From Mycolicibacterium moriokaense (GTDB taxonomy: Bacteria; Actinomycetota; Actinomycetes; Mycobacteriales; Mycobacteriaceae), in NCBI RefSeq assembly GCF_003201655.1, contig NZ_QJJU01000008.1, positions 162,780 through 226,779 of the forward strand: DNA of 64,000 nucleotides. The letters run 5' to 3'. Numbering within the stretch: the stretch's first letter is position 1; each line of letters starts with the position of its first letter. The notes under the pieces were generated by a model. That model was not told the DNA's origin. It made no database searches and was given only the letters and a program-made list of their open reading frames with translations. Positions 31,952 through 42,810 of this stretch are shown piece after piece. The translations under genes were made by a program, and so were the position numbers.

Positions 31952-33050
31952 TGTCGACCGGGGCGACCCGCACCGGCACGCCGAAGGTCGAGGCGTGCAC
32001 CATCATTCCGTCGCCGATATATATGGCCACGTGCGACGCGTCGGAGTAATAGGTGACCAGGTCACCCGGCTGTATCTGGTCCATTGAGACTGGCTGCCCG
32101 CCCTGGGCGAGCGCCTGGCTGGAGTGCGGCAGCGAGATGCCTGCCTGCTGGAACGACCACATCACGAGGCCGGAGCAGTCGAACTGGCCCGGGCCCGAGC
32201 CGCCCCACGTGTACGGCGAGCCGATCCGGCTGAGCGCGGCCTGAATGACGGTGGCGGCCTCCGGGCTCCCGCCTGCTGGGTTGGCTCCAGGAGGTGCCAT
32301 GTCACCTGGCGGGATGCCGTCCGGCGGAGAGGCCAGAATGCCGGGGTCGGCTGGTGGCGCCGCATCCGGTGGGGGCGGAGCGGGAATTGGCGGCAGTGCC
32401 GCCAGGGCTTCACGCTGGGTGGGAGTCAGGGCCTGGAACTGGGACTTGACCACCGCGATCTGTATCTGCAGCTTGCTTTGCTTGGATTGCAGGTCGGCGC
32501 GCACCGCGGCGGCCTGCTCGGCCGCGGTCTTGGCTTCGGCGGACGACTTCGCCGACGCCTCCTCGGCCAATGCGGCCTGCTGACCGATTTCGCGGTAACT
32601 CTTCATCTGCGCCGACATCTCGGCGGCCATCACCCGCTGGACCGCGAGCTGATCGATGAGACCCTGCGGTGAGGTCGCGGTCAGCATCGCATCCAGACCA
32701 TCGGTACGGCCGCCCATGTATTGTGCTGCAGCTAATTTGTCGACCGAAGACTGGAATGTTGCCAATTGGCCCTTGGAGGATTCCACTGCTTCCGCATCGG
32801 CGACGTGCTTTGCGTCGGCCGCCTCCTGCACTGCCAGCTTGTTGTTCAGATCCAGCTGGGCGGAATGCATTGCCTCGGTGGTCTGCTCGGCCTGCCGAGA
32901 CAACTCATTGAGTTTTGCCAGAGCATCGTCTGCGGGATCGGCCTGCACATGGCCTGCGACTACGCCTCCAAGCACCATTAACCCAGCTATCGCACCTACA
33001 ACGGGCCGTCTGAAACCACGTATGGTCCGGTGCGTGCGGTCGAGCCTCAA
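31920..33050 (-). CDS. ripC: RipC-like NlpC/P60 peptidoglycan D,L-endopeptidase (Rv2190c-like)
   Basis: 376 residues. A signal sequence ends near AGHVQA. A long coiled coil (about 43-205) is the FtsEX-activated hairpin of RipC-type hydrolases, and a Pro-rich linker leads to a C-terminal NlpC/P60 domain. Its catalytic residues are Cys292 in FDCSGLVMW and His340 in SHVAIYIG. The enzyme cleaves the D-Glu/meso-DAP bond in stem peptides. The start is a TTG at 33050 with GAAGGG about eight bases upstream. It overlaps the metalloprotease gene downstream. Confidence 0.92.
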   Translation of the reverse strand: MRLDRTHRTIRGFRRPVVGAIAGLMVLGGVVAGHVQADPADDALAKLNELSRQAEQTTEAMHSAQLDLNNKLAVQEAADAKHVADAEAVESSKGQLATFQSSVDKLAAAQYMGGRTDGLDAMLTATSPQGLIDQLAVQRVMAAEMSAQMKSYREIGQQAALAEEASAKSSAEAKTAAEQAAAVRADLQSKQSKLQIQIAVVKSQFQALTPTQREALAALPPIPAPPPPDAAPPADPGILASPPDGIPPGDMAPPGANPAGGSPEAATVIQAALSRIGSPYTWGGSGPGQFDCSGLVMWSFQQAGISLPHSSQALAQGGQPVSMDQIQPGDLVTYYSDASHVAIYIGDGMMVHASTFGVPVRVAPVDNAPIYNVRRY

Positions 33051-33203
33051 GATTTGCGCCCTTCAACTGCCGTGACGAAGCCGCGTCGGAACTCTGAAAA
33101 GTCTCAGATAGGTTACGAAACGGCATCGGCCTTGTCCAACAGAAGACGCAAATTTAACAGCTGCCTCAGAGATTGTTATCAACGGGCGCGTAAGCGCGTG
33201 TCT

Positions 33204-33407
33204 TCAGGCGACCCCCGAATTGCCGTCCCGGCGAATCGGCACCAACCGTAGTCGCGGTGCCAGCCCGACATCGGCGAGCACCTCTAGCGCTACGCGTTCG
33301 TCGTCAAGCAACGTCTCCGGCACCCCGAGCAAAACGCTGACGACACAGTCGGTGCATCCGGATCCGCGCACCGCACAGTCGTCGCAGTCGATCTTCACCG
33401 TGCCCAT
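33204..33407 (-). CDS. 67-residue Cys-rich conserved protein
   Basis: From the ATG at 33407 with GAGAGGA upstream. Four cysteines in [16 protein letters not shown] (C-x2-C-x6-C-x2-C) suggest a zinc or Fe-S site. The rest is a short acidic alpha-helical stretch and a basic C-terminus. I know of no function. It lies between ripC and the DnaQ-GIY-YIG nuclease, transcribed away from the latter, with 110 bases between their starts. Small size makes it easy to miss, but the ordered motif and ribosome-binding site support it. Confidence 0.75.
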   Translation of the reverse strand: MGTVKIDCDDCAVRGSGCTDCVVSVLLGVPETLLDDERVALEVLADVGLAPRLRLVPIRRDGNSGVA

Positions 33408-33517
33408 ATGGCAGTCCTCTCGATCGGTGTTGCCCGCACGGTATCGAGAGCCACCGACAATTGCGGAAGCCCGCGTGGCAACCATCCGCTGTCGGTCCCC
33501 TTCCCTACCGTCAGCTC

Positions 33518-35356
33518 ATGGGCCAGCTGAGCTTTGCGGACGTTGATCCGCTGGCTGACCTGTCGCTGCGGGAGACCACGTTCGTCGTCGTCGACCTCGA
33601 GACCACCGGCGGACGGGCCTCCGGCGATGGCCACGACTCGATCACCGAGATCGGTGCGGTCAAGGTGCGCGGCGGTGCGGTGCTTGGTGAGCTGGCCACG
33701 CTTGTCGATCCCGGGCGCAGCATCCCGCCGCAGATCGTCGCGCTCACGGGTATCACGACCGCGATGGTGTTCGACGCCCCGAGGATCGATTCGGTGCTGC
33801 CCGCATTCCTGGAGTTCTCCCGCGGCGCGGTGCTCGTCGCCCACAACGCCGGCTTCGACATCGGGTTCCTGCGCGCGGCCGCCGAACGCTGCCAGATCGC
33901 GTGGCCCCGGCCGCCGGTGCTGTGCACGGTCCGGCTGGCCCGCAGGGTGCTCACCCGCGACGAAGCCCCGAGCGTGCGACTGACCGCGCTTGCGCGACTG
34001 TTCGGCGCGACAACCACACCGACGCACCGGGCGCTCGACGACGCCCGCGCCACTGTCGACGTGCTGCACGGGTTGATCGAGCGGGTGGGCAATCAAGGTG
34101 TGCACACCTACACCGAGCTGCGGTCGTATCTGCCCGACGTGACGCAGGCCCAGCGCCGCAACCGGCACCTCGCCGCCGCTCTGCCCCATCGCCCCGGCGT
34201 CTACCTGTTCCGGGGGCCGTCGGCCGAGGTGCTGTATGTCGGCACAGCGGTCGATCTGCGCAGGCGGGTCGGCCAGTACTTCAACGGCGCCGACCCGCGC
34301 ACCCGCATGAAGGAGATGGCGTCGTTGGCGACCGCTGTCGACCATGTCGAGTGCGCGCACGATCTAGAGGCCGGTGTGCGCGAGCTGCGGTTGCTCGCCG
34401 CGCACGCGCCGCCGTACAACCGCCGGTCGAAGTTCCCGCACCGCTGGTGGTGGGTGACGCTGACCGACGAAGCATTCCCTCGGTTTTCTGCGGTCCGGGC
34501 ACCCAAACACGATTGCGCCGTCGGCCCATTCCGCTCGCGCGCCGATGCGCTGGAAACGGCAGCGCTGCTGGCGCGGTTCACGGGCGTGCGCACCTGTACT
34601 AAGCGGCTGGGCCGCTCCGCGCTGCACGTGTGCCCCGACCGCGAACTATCGCCGTGTCCCGCGCCGCAAGGCATCTCGCCCGTCGAGTACGCCTGTGCGC
34701 CCGCCCGCGCCGTCGAGCTGATCGACGGCAACGACAACCGCGCGCTCGCCGCCGTGCTGGCGCACATCGCCGATCTGGCCGAGCGCAACCGCTACGAGAC
34801 GGCAGCCCGGTTGCGAGATCACGCAGCCGCGTCGATCGACGTGCTGTGGCGCGGCCAACGGTTGCGGGCCCTGGCCGCCGTCACCGAATTGGTGGCCGCA
34901 CGCCAGGACGGCACCGGCGGCCGGCACCTCGCGGTGATCCGGCACGGCCAGCTTGCGGCGGCGGGCAACGCCAGTCGTGGCGTGCCGCCGATGCCCGTCG
35001 TCGATGCCATTTGTGTTGGCGCACAGACGGTTCTGCCAACCGACGCGCCGCTCGGCGGTGCGCTGGTCGAAGAGACGGGACTGATCGCGCGCTGGCTGGC
35101 CCAGCCGGGCGTGCGCATCGTGCGGGCCGAGCCGGGCTACGCGTCCCCGGTGGGGGCGGCAGGCCGGTTGGCAGGCTGGGCGGCCTCGGCGCGCTCGGCG
35201 CGGGTGGCCGCCGAGCAACTCGTCGACAATTCAGAGCTTCTGAGTGAACCCCACCCAACGCGCGAGCAGCTTTTCGGCCGCCCCGGAGTCGATCGCCTCG
35301 GTCGCCCTGGCGAGACCCGACTCCCACGCGGGCACCCATTTGGCGTCGCTGGCTAG
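33518..35356 (+). CDS. DnaQ-like exonuclease fused to UvrC-type GIY-YIG nuclease (Rv2191-like)
   Basis: 612 residues from the ATG at 33518. N-terminal DEDDh 3'-5' exonuclease: Asp26/Glu28 in VDLETTG, Asp114 in AHNAGFD, His170/Asp175 in HRALDDAR. Next is a GIY-YIG endonuclease (GVY at 227-229, YVG at 240-242) and a UVR-like helix pair (about 410-435). A DNA-repair role, like the UvrC homolog Cho, is inferred. The last 126 bases run opposite the end of trpD, encoding a Pro/Arg-rich tail that may not be conserved. Confidence 0.88.
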   Translation: MGQLSFADVDPLADLSLRETTFVVVDLETTGGRASGDGHDSITEIGAVKVRGGAVLGELATLVDPGRSIPPQIVALTGITTAMVFDAPRIDSVLPAFLEFSRGAVLVAHNAGFDIGFLRAAAERCQIAWPRPPVLCTVRLARRVLTRDEAPSVRLTALARLFGATTTPTHRALDDARATVDVLHGLIERVGNQGVHTYTELRSYLPDVTQAQRRNRHLAAALPHRPGVYLFRGPSAEVLYVGTAVDLRRRVGQYFNGADPRTRMKEMASLATAVDHVECAHDLEAGVRELRLLAAHAPPYNRRSKFPHRWWWVTLTDEAFPRFSAVRAPKHDCAVGPFRSRADALETAALLARFTGVRTCTKRLGRSALHVCPDRELSPCPAPQGISPVEYACAPARAVELIDGNDNRALAAVLAHIADLAERNRYETAARLRDHAAASIDVLWRGQRLRALAAVTELVAARQDGTGGRHLAVIRHGQLAAAGNASRGVPPMPVVDAICVGAQTVLPTDAPLGGALVEETGLIARWLAQPGVRIVRAEPGYASPVGAAGRLAGWAASARSARVAAEQLVDNSELLSEPHPTREQLFGRPGVDRLGRPGETRLPRGHPFGVAG

Positions 35357-36313
35357 TCCCGCGTGGGCGACCATCGCGCCTGCCGCGTTGAGCACCACTG
35401 CATCCCGGACGGGGCCCGAGGCGCCACCAAGCACCGAGCGGACCGAGGCGGCGTTAGCCTCGGCGTCGCCGCCGACGAGCTCAGCTATGTCGGCCCGTTT
35501 GAAGCCGAACGCTGCAGGGTCGAACGTCAACCGTTCGACGGTCCCGGCCTGCACCCGCCAGATCGTGCTTGTCGTGGTGGTGGTCAACTCGTCGAGGCCG
35601 TCGTCGCCGTGCACGACGAGCACGCTCGATCGGCGAGTGGCGAACACCCCCGCCATCACCTCGGCAAGCTCGCCCCAGGCGCAGCCAATCAGGCCTGCAC
35701 GCGGCCCGGCCGGATTCGTCAGCGGCCCAAGCAGATTGAAGACCGTCGGCACCCCGATCTCGCGGCGTACCGCCCCCGCATGCCGATACGACGGGTGAAA
35801 CTGCGGCGCGAACGCGAACCCGATGCCGACCTCGGCGACGCACCGCGCCACATCGTCGGGCCCGAGATCGATGCGCACCCCAAGCGCCTCGAGGGTGTCG
35901 GCACCGCCGGACAGCGACGACGCCGCGCGGTTGCCGTGCTTGATCACCGGCACCCCCGCGGCAGCCACGACAATCGCCGCCATCGTCGACAGGTTGACCG
36001 TGTTGGCGCCATCACCCCCGGTTCCGACGACGTCGACGGTGTCGTTGCCGATGGCATCCGTCGGGACCCGGCGCGCATGCTTGAGCATCGTGTCGGCCAA
36101 CTCGGCGACCTCTGCCGACGTCGGACGCTTCATTTTCATCGACACGCCGAAGCCTGCGATCTGTGCAGGGGTCGCCACTCCGGTCATGACCTGGTCCATC
36201 GCCCAGGCGGCCTGGCCAGGCAACAGCGCTTGACCTGTGGTCAGGCGGCCGAGAACCTGAGGCCACGTCGGGGAGTCACCGGAACCAGAGGGTTGCGCTT
36301 GAGCGGATGCCAC
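35231..36313 (-). CDS. trpD: TrpD, anthranilate phosphoribosyltransferase
   Basis: Transfers phosphoribose from PRPP to anthranilate in tryptophan synthesis. The 360 residues have [15 protein letters not shown] (PRPP and phosphate binding), KHGNRAASS (anthranilate site) and the metal-binding DGLDE. It stands alone rather than in a trp operon, as in M. tuberculosis. The GTG at 36313 follows CATAAT after six bases, suggesting a leaderless mRNA. The 3' end overlaps the nuclease gene by 126 bases. Confidence 0.95.
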   Translation of the reverse strand: MASAQAQPSGSGDSPTWPQVLGRLTTGQALLPGQAAWAMDQVMTGVATPAQIAGFGVSMKMKRPTSAEVAELADTMLKHARRVPTDAIGNDTVDVVGTGGDGANTVNLSTMAAIVVAAAGVPVIKHGNRAASSLSGGADTLEALGVRIDLGPDDVARCVAEVGIGFAFAPQFHPSYRHAGAVRREIGVPTVFNLLGPLTNPAGPRAGLIGCAWGELAEVMAGVFATRRSSVLVVHGDDGLDELTTTTTSTIWRVQAGTVERLTFDPAAFGFKRADIAELVGGDAEANAASVRSVLGGASGPVRDAVVLNAAGAMVAHAGLASDAKWVPAWESGLARATEAIDSGAAEKLLARWVGFTQKL

Positions 36314-36319
36314 CCGCTG

Positions 36320-36325
36320 ATTATG
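36320..36325 (-). promoter_or_regulatory. Predicted -10 element (CATAAT) of trpD
   Basis: Five of six matches to TATAAT on the minus strand, with exactly six bases to the GTG start: a strong leaderless-promoter candidate. Confidence 0.55.
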
Positions 36326-36338
36326 ACGAATTGCCTGA

Positions 36339-36992
<654 letters not shown>

Positions 36993-37003
36993 GAAGGAGT
37001 TCG

Positions 37004-37810
37004 ATGACCGACAAGTCACGCCATCGGCTGCGCCGGCGCCTGTCGGCAGCGGTGCTGCTGCTGATGGGACTGGCAGTCGCCGGTGGCCTTGCGGCCACCC
37101 TGACGCCGACGCCGCAGGTGGCGGTGGCCGACGAGTCGGCTTCGGCGCTGCTGCGCACGGGCAAGCAGCTGTTCGACACCTCGTGTGTGACCTGCCACGG
37201 CGCCAACCTTCAGGGCGTGCAGGACCGCGGGCCCAGCCTGATCGGCGTCGGCGAGGCCGCCGTCTACTTCCAGGTGTCCACCGGCCGGATGCCCGCGATG
37301 CGCGGCGAGGCGCAGGCCCCGCGCAAGGACCCCATCTTCGACGAATCCCAGATCGACGCGCTGGGCGCGTACGTGCAGGCCAACGGCGGCGGCCCGGTCG
37401 TCCCCCGCGACGACAACGGCCATGTCGCGCAACATTCCCTGCTCGGTTCGGACGTAGCCCGCGGCGGTGACCTGTTCCGGCTGAACTGCGCGTCATGCCA
37501 CAACTTCACGGGCAAGGGCGGCGCGCTGTCGTCGGGCAAGTTCGCGCCCGACCTCTCTGACGCCCAGCCCGCACAGATCTACACCGCGATGCTGACCGGT
37601 CCACAGAACATGCCGAAGTTCTCCGACCGGCAGCTCTCCCCTGAGGAGAAGAAGGACATCGTTGCCTATGTCCGGATGGCGACAGAGGCGCCCGACCCAG
37701 GCGGCTATGGCCTTGGCGGCTTCGGACCGTCGTCCGAGGGCATGGCGATGTGGATTATCGGCATCGTCGCAGTCATCATCGCGGCGCTGTGGATCGGAGC
37801 CCGAGCATGA
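37004..37810 (+). CDS. qcrC: QcrC, di-haem cytochrome c subunit of the bc1 complex
   Basis: 268 residues: a basic N-terminus and membrane anchor (about 14-34), two cytochrome c domains with haem motifs CVTCH (61-65) and CASCH (162-166), and a C-terminal membrane helix. In actinobacteria this fused di-haem subunit replaces soluble cytochrome c and passes electrons straight to the oxidase. The ATG at 37004 has GAAGGAG upstream; a much longer upstream open frame is a shadow of trpD and ctaE. The stop overlaps the qcrA start as ATGA. Confidence 0.96.
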   Translation: MTDKSRHRLRRRLSAAVLLLMGLAVAGGLAATLTPTPQVAVADESASALLRTGKQLFDTSCVTCHGANLQGVQDRGPSLIGVGEAAVYFQVSTGRMPAMRGEAQAPRKDPIFDESQIDALGAYVQANGGGPVVPRDDNGHVAQHSLLGSDVARGGDLFRLNCASCHNFTGKGGALSSGKFAPDLSDAQPAQIYTAMLTGPQNMPKFSDRQLSPEEKKDIVAYVRMATEAPDPGGYGLGGFGPSSEGMAMWIIGIVAVIIAALWIGARA

Positions 37811-38973
37811 GTGACGAAGTCAAGGACGCACCCACCGACGAACAGCTCGCGCAGATGTCGCGCGAGGAGTTGGTCGAGCTCGGCGGCAAGATCGACGGCG
37901 TCGACACCGTCTTCAAGGACGACCGCTGGCCGGTTCCTGGCACCAAAGCCGAGAAGCGAGCCGAACGCGCGGTGGCGTATTGGCTTCTGCTGGGCGGCAT
38001 TTCGGGCCTGGCACTGCTGGTGGTCTTCTTGTTCTGGCCGTGGGAGTACAAGGGCGGCGAGACGCAGGGTCACTGGTGGTACGACCTGGCCACCCCGATG
38101 TACGGCTTGACATTCGGGCTGTCGATTCTGGCGATCGGCGTCGGCGCGGTGCTGTTCCAGAAGAAGTTCATCCCCGAGGAGATCTCGATCCAGGACCGCC
38201 ACGATGGCCGGTCCTCGGAGCTTCAACGCAAGACCGTCGCGGCCAACCTCACCGATGCGCTGGAGGGTTCAACGCTGAAGCGCCGCAAGCTGATCGGCCT
38301 GTCGTTGGGTATCGGTCTCGGTGCGTTCGGCCTCGGCACACTGGTCGCATTCATGGGCGGGCTGATCAAGAACCCGTGGAAGCCGGTCGTTCCGACAGCA
38401 GAGGGCAACAAGGCGGTGCTGTGGACGTCGGGTTGGACCCCCCGCTTCAAGGGCGAAACCGTCTACATGGCCCGTGCCACCGGACGGCCCGGTGAGTCCC
38501 CGTTCGTCAAGATGCGCCCGGAGGATATCGACGCCGGCGGCATGGAAACGGTGTTCCCGTGGCGCGAATCCGACGGTGACGGCACCACCGTCGAGTCGCA
38601 CGAGCGGCTGAGCGAGATCGCGATGGGTGTGCGCAACCCGGTGATGCTGATCCGCATCAGGCCGGTGGACATGGCCAAGGTGGTAAAGCGCAAGGGCCAG
38701 GAGAGCTTCAACTTCGGCGAGCTGTTCGCCTTCACCAAGGTGTGCTCGCATTTGGGTTGCCCCTCTTCGCTTTACGAGCAGCAGAGCTACCGCATCCTCT
38801 GCCCGTGCCACCAGTCGCAGTTCGACGCGTTGCACTTTGCGAAGCCTATTTTCGGTCCGGCTGCGCGCGCTTTGGCGCAGCTGCCTGTCACCATTGATCA
38901 AGACGGGTACCTGGTCGCCAACGGCGACTTCATCGAACCCGTCGGACCGGCATTCTGGGAGCGGCGATCATGA
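37807..38973 (+). CDS. qcrA: QcrA, Rieske iron-sulfur subunit of the bc1 complex
   Basis: 388 residues with three membrane helices, longer than the single-helix Rieske proteins of proteobacteria, as usual for actinobacteria. The [2Fe-2S] ligands are in CSHLGC (Cys313, His315) and CPCHQS (Cys332, His335). It takes electrons from menaquinol at QcrB and passes them to QcrC. Both ends overlap neighbours by four bases (ATGA), so the three bc1 subunits are translationally coupled. Confidence 0.96.
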   Translation: MSDEVKDAPTDEQLAQMSREELVELGGKIDGVDTVFKDDRWPVPGTKAEKRAERAVAYWLLLGGISGLALLVVFLFWPWEYKGGETQGHWWYDLATPMYGLTFGLSILAIGVGAVLFQKKFIPEEISIQDRHDGRSSELQRKTVAANLTDALEGSTLKRRKLIGLSLGIGLGAFGLGTLVAFMGGLIKNPWKPVVPTAEGNKAVLWTSGWTPRFKGETVYMARATGRPGESPFVKMRPEDIDAGGMETVFPWRESDGDGTTVESHERLSEIAMGVRNPVMLIRIRPVDMAKVVKRKGQESFNFGELFAFTKVCSHLGCPSSLYEQQSYRILCPCHQSQFDALHFAKPIFGPAARALAQLPVTIDQDGYLVANGDFIEPVGPAFWERRS

Positions 38974-40658
38974 GTCCAACACTGCCAAAACCGAATATGG
39001 CCGAAATCGCAGCGGCACAAGGCGATGCGATCGATTCGCGGTATCACCCGTCGGCGGCGGTTCGCAGGCAACTGAACAAGGTGTTCCCCACCCACTGGTC
39101 GTTCCTGCTCGGCGAGATCGCGCTGTATTCGTTCATCGTCCTGCTCCTCACCGGCGTGTACCTGACGCTGTTCTTCGACTCGTCGATGGCCGAAGTCACC
39201 TACAACGGCGTCTATCAGCCGCTGCGCGGCGTCGAGATGTCCAAGGCGTTCGCATCGGCACTCGACATCAGCTTCGAGGTGCGCGGCGGCCTGTTCGTGC
39301 GGCAGGTCCACCACTGGGCGGCGTTGATGTTCTCCGCGGCGATCATGGTGCACTTAGCCCGCATCTTCTTCACCGGCGCGTTTCGCCGTCCCCGAGAAGC
39401 GAACTGGGTGATCGGCTCGCTTCTGCTGATCCTGTCGATGTTCGAGGGCTACTTCGGCTACTCGCTGCCCGACGACCTGCTGTCAGGCATCGGGCTGCGC
39501 GCCGCGTTGTCCTCGATCACGTTGGGCATCCCAGTGGTCGGCTCGTGGATGCACTGGGCGCTGTTCGGCGGCGACTTCCCGTGCGGCGGGCTCGGATACC
39601 AATGTTCTGCCGACGGTGTCCTGCTGCCCCGCATGTACGCCCTGCACATCCTGCTGATCCCTGGAATCATCCTGGCGCTCATCGGTGTTCACCTCGCGCT
39701 GGTGTGGTTCCAGAAGCACACCCAGTTCCCCGGCCCTGGTCGCACCGAGACGAATGTCGTCGGTGTGCGGGTCATGCCGGTGTTCGCGGTGAAGTCCGGC
39801 GCCTTCTTCGCGATGACCACCGGCATCCTCGGCCTGATGGGCGGCCTGCTACAGATCAACCCGATCTGGCAATTGGGCCCGTACAAGCCGTCACAAGTGT
39901 CGGCGGGCAGCCAGCCCGACTTCTACATGATGTGGACAGAGGGCCTTGCCCGCATCTGGCCGCCGTGGGAGTTCTACCCGTTCGGCCACACCATCCCTGC
40001 GGTGGTCGGCGTGGCCGTCGGCATGGGCCTGGTGTTCACGCTGCTGATCGCCTGGCCGTTCCTGGAGAAGAAGTTCACCGGGGACAACGCGCACCACAAC
40101 CTGCTGCAGCGCCCGCGTGACGCACCGGTCCGCACCGCGATCGGCGCAATGGCGATCGCCTTCTACATGGTGCTGACGCTGGTCGCGATGAACGACATCA
40201 TCGCGTGGAAGTTCCACATCTCGCTCAACGCGACGACGTGGATCGCGCGCATCGGCATGGTCGTGCTGCCTGCGATCGTCTACTACATCACCTACCGGTG
40301 GTGTGTAGGCCTCCAGCGCAGCGACCGCGCGGTGCTCGAGCACGGCATCGAGACCGGCATCATCAAGCGGCTGCCGCACGGCGCCTACATCGAGCTCCAC
40401 CAGCCGCTCGGCCCGGTCGACGATCATGGCCATCCGATTCCGTTGGAGTACCAGGGCGCCGCGGTACCCAAGCGGATGAACAAGCTCGGCTCCGCGGGCG
40501 CACCGGGCAGCGGAAGCTTCCTGACCGCCGACCCGCTCTCCGAGAACGATGCGCTGACGGAAGCCGCGCATGCCTCGGAACACAGAGCGCTCACCGCGTT
40601 GCGCGAACACCAGGACCGCAACGGCTCGTCGAACGGCGAGACGAACGGGCACCACTGA
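38970..40658 (+). CDS. qcrB: QcrB, cytochrome b subunit of the bc1 complex
   Basis: 562-residue di-haem cytochrome b holding the menaquinol sites, with eight or more membrane helices, haem-ligand histidines in RQVHHWAA and YALHILL regions, and PPWEFYPF in place of the classical PEWY. Thr323 in MMWTEG corresponds, by my remembered alignment, to Thr313 of M. tuberculosis, mutated in telacebec resistance. A loop at about 205-214 contains two cysteines (205 and 212) not present in the M. tuberculosis protein as I recall it. The C-terminus is a hydrophilic tail. Confidence 0.96.
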   Translation: MSPTLPKPNMAEIAAAQGDAIDSRYHPSAAVRRQLNKVFPTHWSFLLGEIALYSFIVLLLTGVYLTLFFDSSMAEVTYNGVYQPLRGVEMSKAFASALDISFEVRGGLFVRQVHHWAALMFSAAIMVHLARIFFTGAFRRPREANWVIGSLLLILSMFEGYFGYSLPDDLLSGIGLRAALSSITLGIPVVGSWMHWALFGGDFPCGGLGYQCSADGVLLPRMYALHILLIPGIILALIGVHLALVWFQKHTQFPGPGRTETNVVGVRVMPVFAVKSGAFFAMTTGILGLMGGLLQINPIWQLGPYKPSQVSAGSQPDFYMMWTEGLARIWPPWEFYPFGHTIPAVVGVAVGMGLVFTLLIAWPFLEKKFTGDNAHHNLLQRPRDAPVRTAIGAMAIAFYMVLTLVAMNDIIAWKFHISLNATTWIARIGMVVLPAIVYYITYRWCVGLQRSDRAVLEHGIETGIIKRLPHGAYIELHQPLGPVDDHGHPIPLEYQGAAVPKRMNKLGSAGAPGSGSFLTADPLSENDALTEAAHASEHRALTALREHQDRNGSSNGETNGHH

Positions 40659-40669
40659 GCCGTCCGTCG

Positions 40670-40685
40670 GCTCGCCGAGGCGAGC
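40670..40685. terminator. Hairpin between convergent qcrB and DUF2561 genes
   Basis: GCTCGCC-GA-GGCGAGC, a perfect seven-base stem 11 bases after the qcrB stop. This is one of only two convergent junctions here that have a gap. It lacks a U-tract on either strand, so terminator function is a guess. Confidence 0.4.
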
Positions 40686-40719
40686 TGTTGCGCGGAGCCG
40701 AACGCTGCTGTGGCCGTAG

Positions 40720-41430
40720 CTATTTGGACGGCGGCTCGGCGGCCGAATCGTCCAACATTGCGCGTAGCTGACGCAGGTAGAACCACGGGATCGCGGGCAT
40801 TCCCACCGTGACGATGCCTGCGAGGACGTAGAAAACCCACGCCGCCGCGTTGTCATCGACGGCCATCAAGTAGGTGGCAACGCCGACTGCCAGCACCGCG
40901 ACACCCATGGCGATCGCGATGACCACCGCGCACCGCAGCCAGAGCTGGTCTACCGCCGTCATCAACGGGCTCGGCGGCGGGCTGATGGCCTCCCGCGTCG
41001 CGTAGCCGGGTCCGGTAGCCCCCGTGCGTCTCGGAGGCACCCGCAGTTTCTCTGTGGCCGGCTCTGCGCCCCGAACTGGCGGCTGCGGCCCGGCCACTGC
41101 CCGAACGGGTGTGCCGCGGGCAGGCGGCGGCGATTCCTCCAGCGCTTCGCGGCGTGCCCTGAGCAATAGGGGCACCGCGCCGATGATCACCGCGGCGGAG
41201 ATGGCGATCACGGCGTAAAGCAGCCACGGCGTGTCGGACTTCCCTGTTGACTGCGCGTGCCCGGTCCCAAGGTCGACGAGGGCCACCGTCGCCGCCACAC
41301 TTGCGCCAAGCGCGGCAAGCCAGACCGCGGCGCACGCGCCGAGCAGGATGCGGTCGGTGCGGTCGAATTCGGCGGTGTCCTGGCCGTCGGCCGGCTGCGA
41401 GCGGCCCGCGGCATCCGTGTTGACAGGCAT
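40720..41430 (-). CDS. DUF2561 membrane protein (Rv2197c-like)
   Basis: 236 residues with four hydrophobic segments in two pairs (about 28-52 and 68-90; 165-187 and 195-217), separated by a Pro/Arg-rich loop. The ATG overlaps the mmpS3 stop by one base (TGATG), so it is coupled to mmpS3. The family is restricted to mycobacteria and relatives as far as I know, and the function is unknown. Proximity to mmpS3 and ctaCF suggests an envelope or respiration-linked role, but nothing in the sequence shows one. Confidence 0.82.
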   Translation of the reverse strand: MPVNTDAAGRSQPADGQDTAEFDRTDRILLGACAAVWLAALGASVAATVALVDLGTGHAQSTGKSDTPWLLYAVIAISAAVIIGAVPLLLRARREALEESPPPARGTPVRAVAGPQPPVRGAEPATEKLRVPPRRTGATGPGYATREAISPPPSPLMTAVDQLWLRCAVVIAIAMGVAVLAVGVATYLMAVDDNAAAWVFYVLAGIVTVGMPAIPWFYLRQLRAMLDDSAAEPPSK

Positions 41431-42269
41431 CAGCAGCTAGTCTGCGCGGCGTTGTTGGTGTTCGACGAGAGCACCGTGCCGTCGCTGGTCGTGATCGAGC
41501 AGTTGAGCCGGCTGACCAGGAACAGGCTGGATGCCTGCACCGAGCCGACCTCGGACTGCGAGATGGGCGTCACCGTCAGCGACCACGGGATATAGACGTT
41601 GCGCTGGGTGCGGCTGCGGCCGGAGGCGTCAACGTAGGTGACGGTGATGATGTCACCGGGGGCCTTGGTGCCGGTCACCGAGTACGTGACCTGCCGCGGG
41701 CCCGCATGTGTCGTCGTCGGCGGCGGAGGCGGTGCCTCGCTGGTCACCGGCGGAGGCGGAGGCGCCTCGGTGGGGGCCGGAGGCGGAGGCGGCGGTGACG
41801 GCTCCTGCGTCACTGTCACGGTCTCCGGCGGCGGGGGCGGCGGCGGGGTCGCCGTGGGGGGTGGCGGCGGTGGTGGCGGCGGGGTCGTCGTGGTGATCTC
41901 GTCCTGCACCGGCGGCGCGGTGGTGGTGCTGGTCGCAGGTGTGGCGAGGTTGTTGGTGTCGGTCCTTGTGACCAACACCGACACGGACGCAACTAGCGCG
42001 ACGGCGGCGACGATCGCCGCAACGCCGACTATCCACGGCCAGCGCGGCGGTGTCGGCTGGTCGGCCAAATCGGTGCCTGCGTCGTAGCTGTCGTAGTCGT
42101 ATAGCGACGCGTCCGCCGGCACGTACGGACCAGCGGTGAACTGCTCGGACTCCGGCGCGGAATAGGCCTGCGAATGGATGTCCGTCTGACCCGTGTCGGG
42201 CGCCGCCGAATCGGCTGCTGATCGTGTGGGCTCCGACTCTTCAGGCCCTGGGGGATTCGGCCCGCTCAT
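41430..42269 (-). CDS. mmpS3: MmpS3, membrane protein of the MmpS family
   Basis: 279 residues: an acidic cytoplasmic N-terminus, one membrane helix (about 78-101), a long proline-rich spacer that may span the cell wall, and a C-terminal MmpS beta-sandwich domain with two cysteines. MmpS proteins usually partner MmpL transporters, but no mmpL is nearby, as for mmpS3 in M. tuberculosis. The ATG at 42269 has AGAAGGA upstream. A 17-bp palindrome lies about 100 bases upstream. Confidence 0.9.
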   Translation of the reverse strand: MSGPNPPGPEESEPTRSAADSAAPDTGQTDIHSQAYSAPESEQFTAGPYVPADASLYDYDSYDAGTDLADQPTPPRWPWIVGVAAIVAAVALVASVSVLVTRTDTNNLATPATSTTTAPPVQDEITTTTPPPPPPPPPTATPPPPPPPETVTVTQEPSPPPPPPAPTEAPPPPPVTSEAPPPPPTTTHAGPRQVTYSVTGTKAPGDIITVTYVDASGRSRTQRNVYIPWSLTVTPISQSEVGSVQASSLFLVSRLNCSITTSDGTVLSSNTNNAAQTSC

Positions 42270-42370
42270 CTACGCCTATCCTTCTCGACTACTGCCTCGG
42301 CAACACTACCCAAAGCGACAGCTCTAACGGATCTCACAGCGCGGGTTGCGGGCCAACTGTTGTCCCGTTG

Positions 42371-42387
42371 TGACCTTTTAAAGGTCA
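42371..42387. promoter_or_regulatory. 17-bp perfect palindrome between ctaF and mmpS3
   Basis: TGACCTTT-T-AAAGGTCA has perfect eight-base arms. Its last three bases are the ctaF stop codon. It could be an operator controlling mmpS3 or a transcript hairpin ending ctaC-ctaF; the tight centre favours a protein-binding site. Confidence 0.45.
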
Positions 42388-42804
42388 GTGCTTCTCGGGC
42401 CCTGTGTAGTACTCGAACACCAGGCCGGCGGCCGTTATCAACACGAAGCAGGCGCCTGCCGCAATCAGCCAGGGCAGCCACAGCGCCACGCCGACGGCCG
42501 TGACCGACGCCGACAGCGCGATGAACAGCGGCCACCAGCTGTGCGGGCTGTAGAAGCCCAGCTCACCGGCTCCGTCGCTGATCTCGGCGTCCTCATAGTC
42601 CTCGGGCCGCGTGTCGAGCCTGCGGGCGACGAACCGGAAGAAGGTGCCGGTGATCAGCGTCAGACCGGACGTCATCACCAGCGCGGTCACGCCTGCCCAC
42701 TCCACGCCGCCGTGGGCAAACATCGCGGTCAGCACGGCGTAGACCACCGCCGACAACACGAAGAACGCGGTCAGGAACTCGAACAGCCTGGCTTCGATGT
42801 GCAT
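42385..42804 (-). CDS. ctaF: CtaF, cytochrome c oxidase subunit IV
   Basis: 139 residues with four hydrophobic helices, the actinobacterial-type small subunit of the aa3 oxidase. [10 protein letters not shown] in the loop between helices two and three is characteristic. The ATG at 42804 is six bases after the ctaC stop, so it is co-transcribed with ctaC. It stabilises the oxidase in the bc1-aa3 supercomplex. Confidence 0.93.
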   Translation of the reverse strand: MHIEARLFEFLTAFFVLSAVVYAVLTAMFAHGGVEWAGVTALVMTSGLTLITGTFFRFVARRLDTRPEDYEDAEISDGAGELGFYSPHSWWPLFIALSASVTAVGVALWLPWLIAAGACFVLITAAGLVFEYYTGPEKH

Positions 42805-42810
42805 GTGTTC

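Noticed and set aside
41700..41900. GGC/GGT-rich low-complexity tract as a possible G-quadruplex or PGRS-like element
   Set aside because: It is the coding region for the proline-rich spacer of MmpS3 read from the other strand. There is no PE domain or separate gene.
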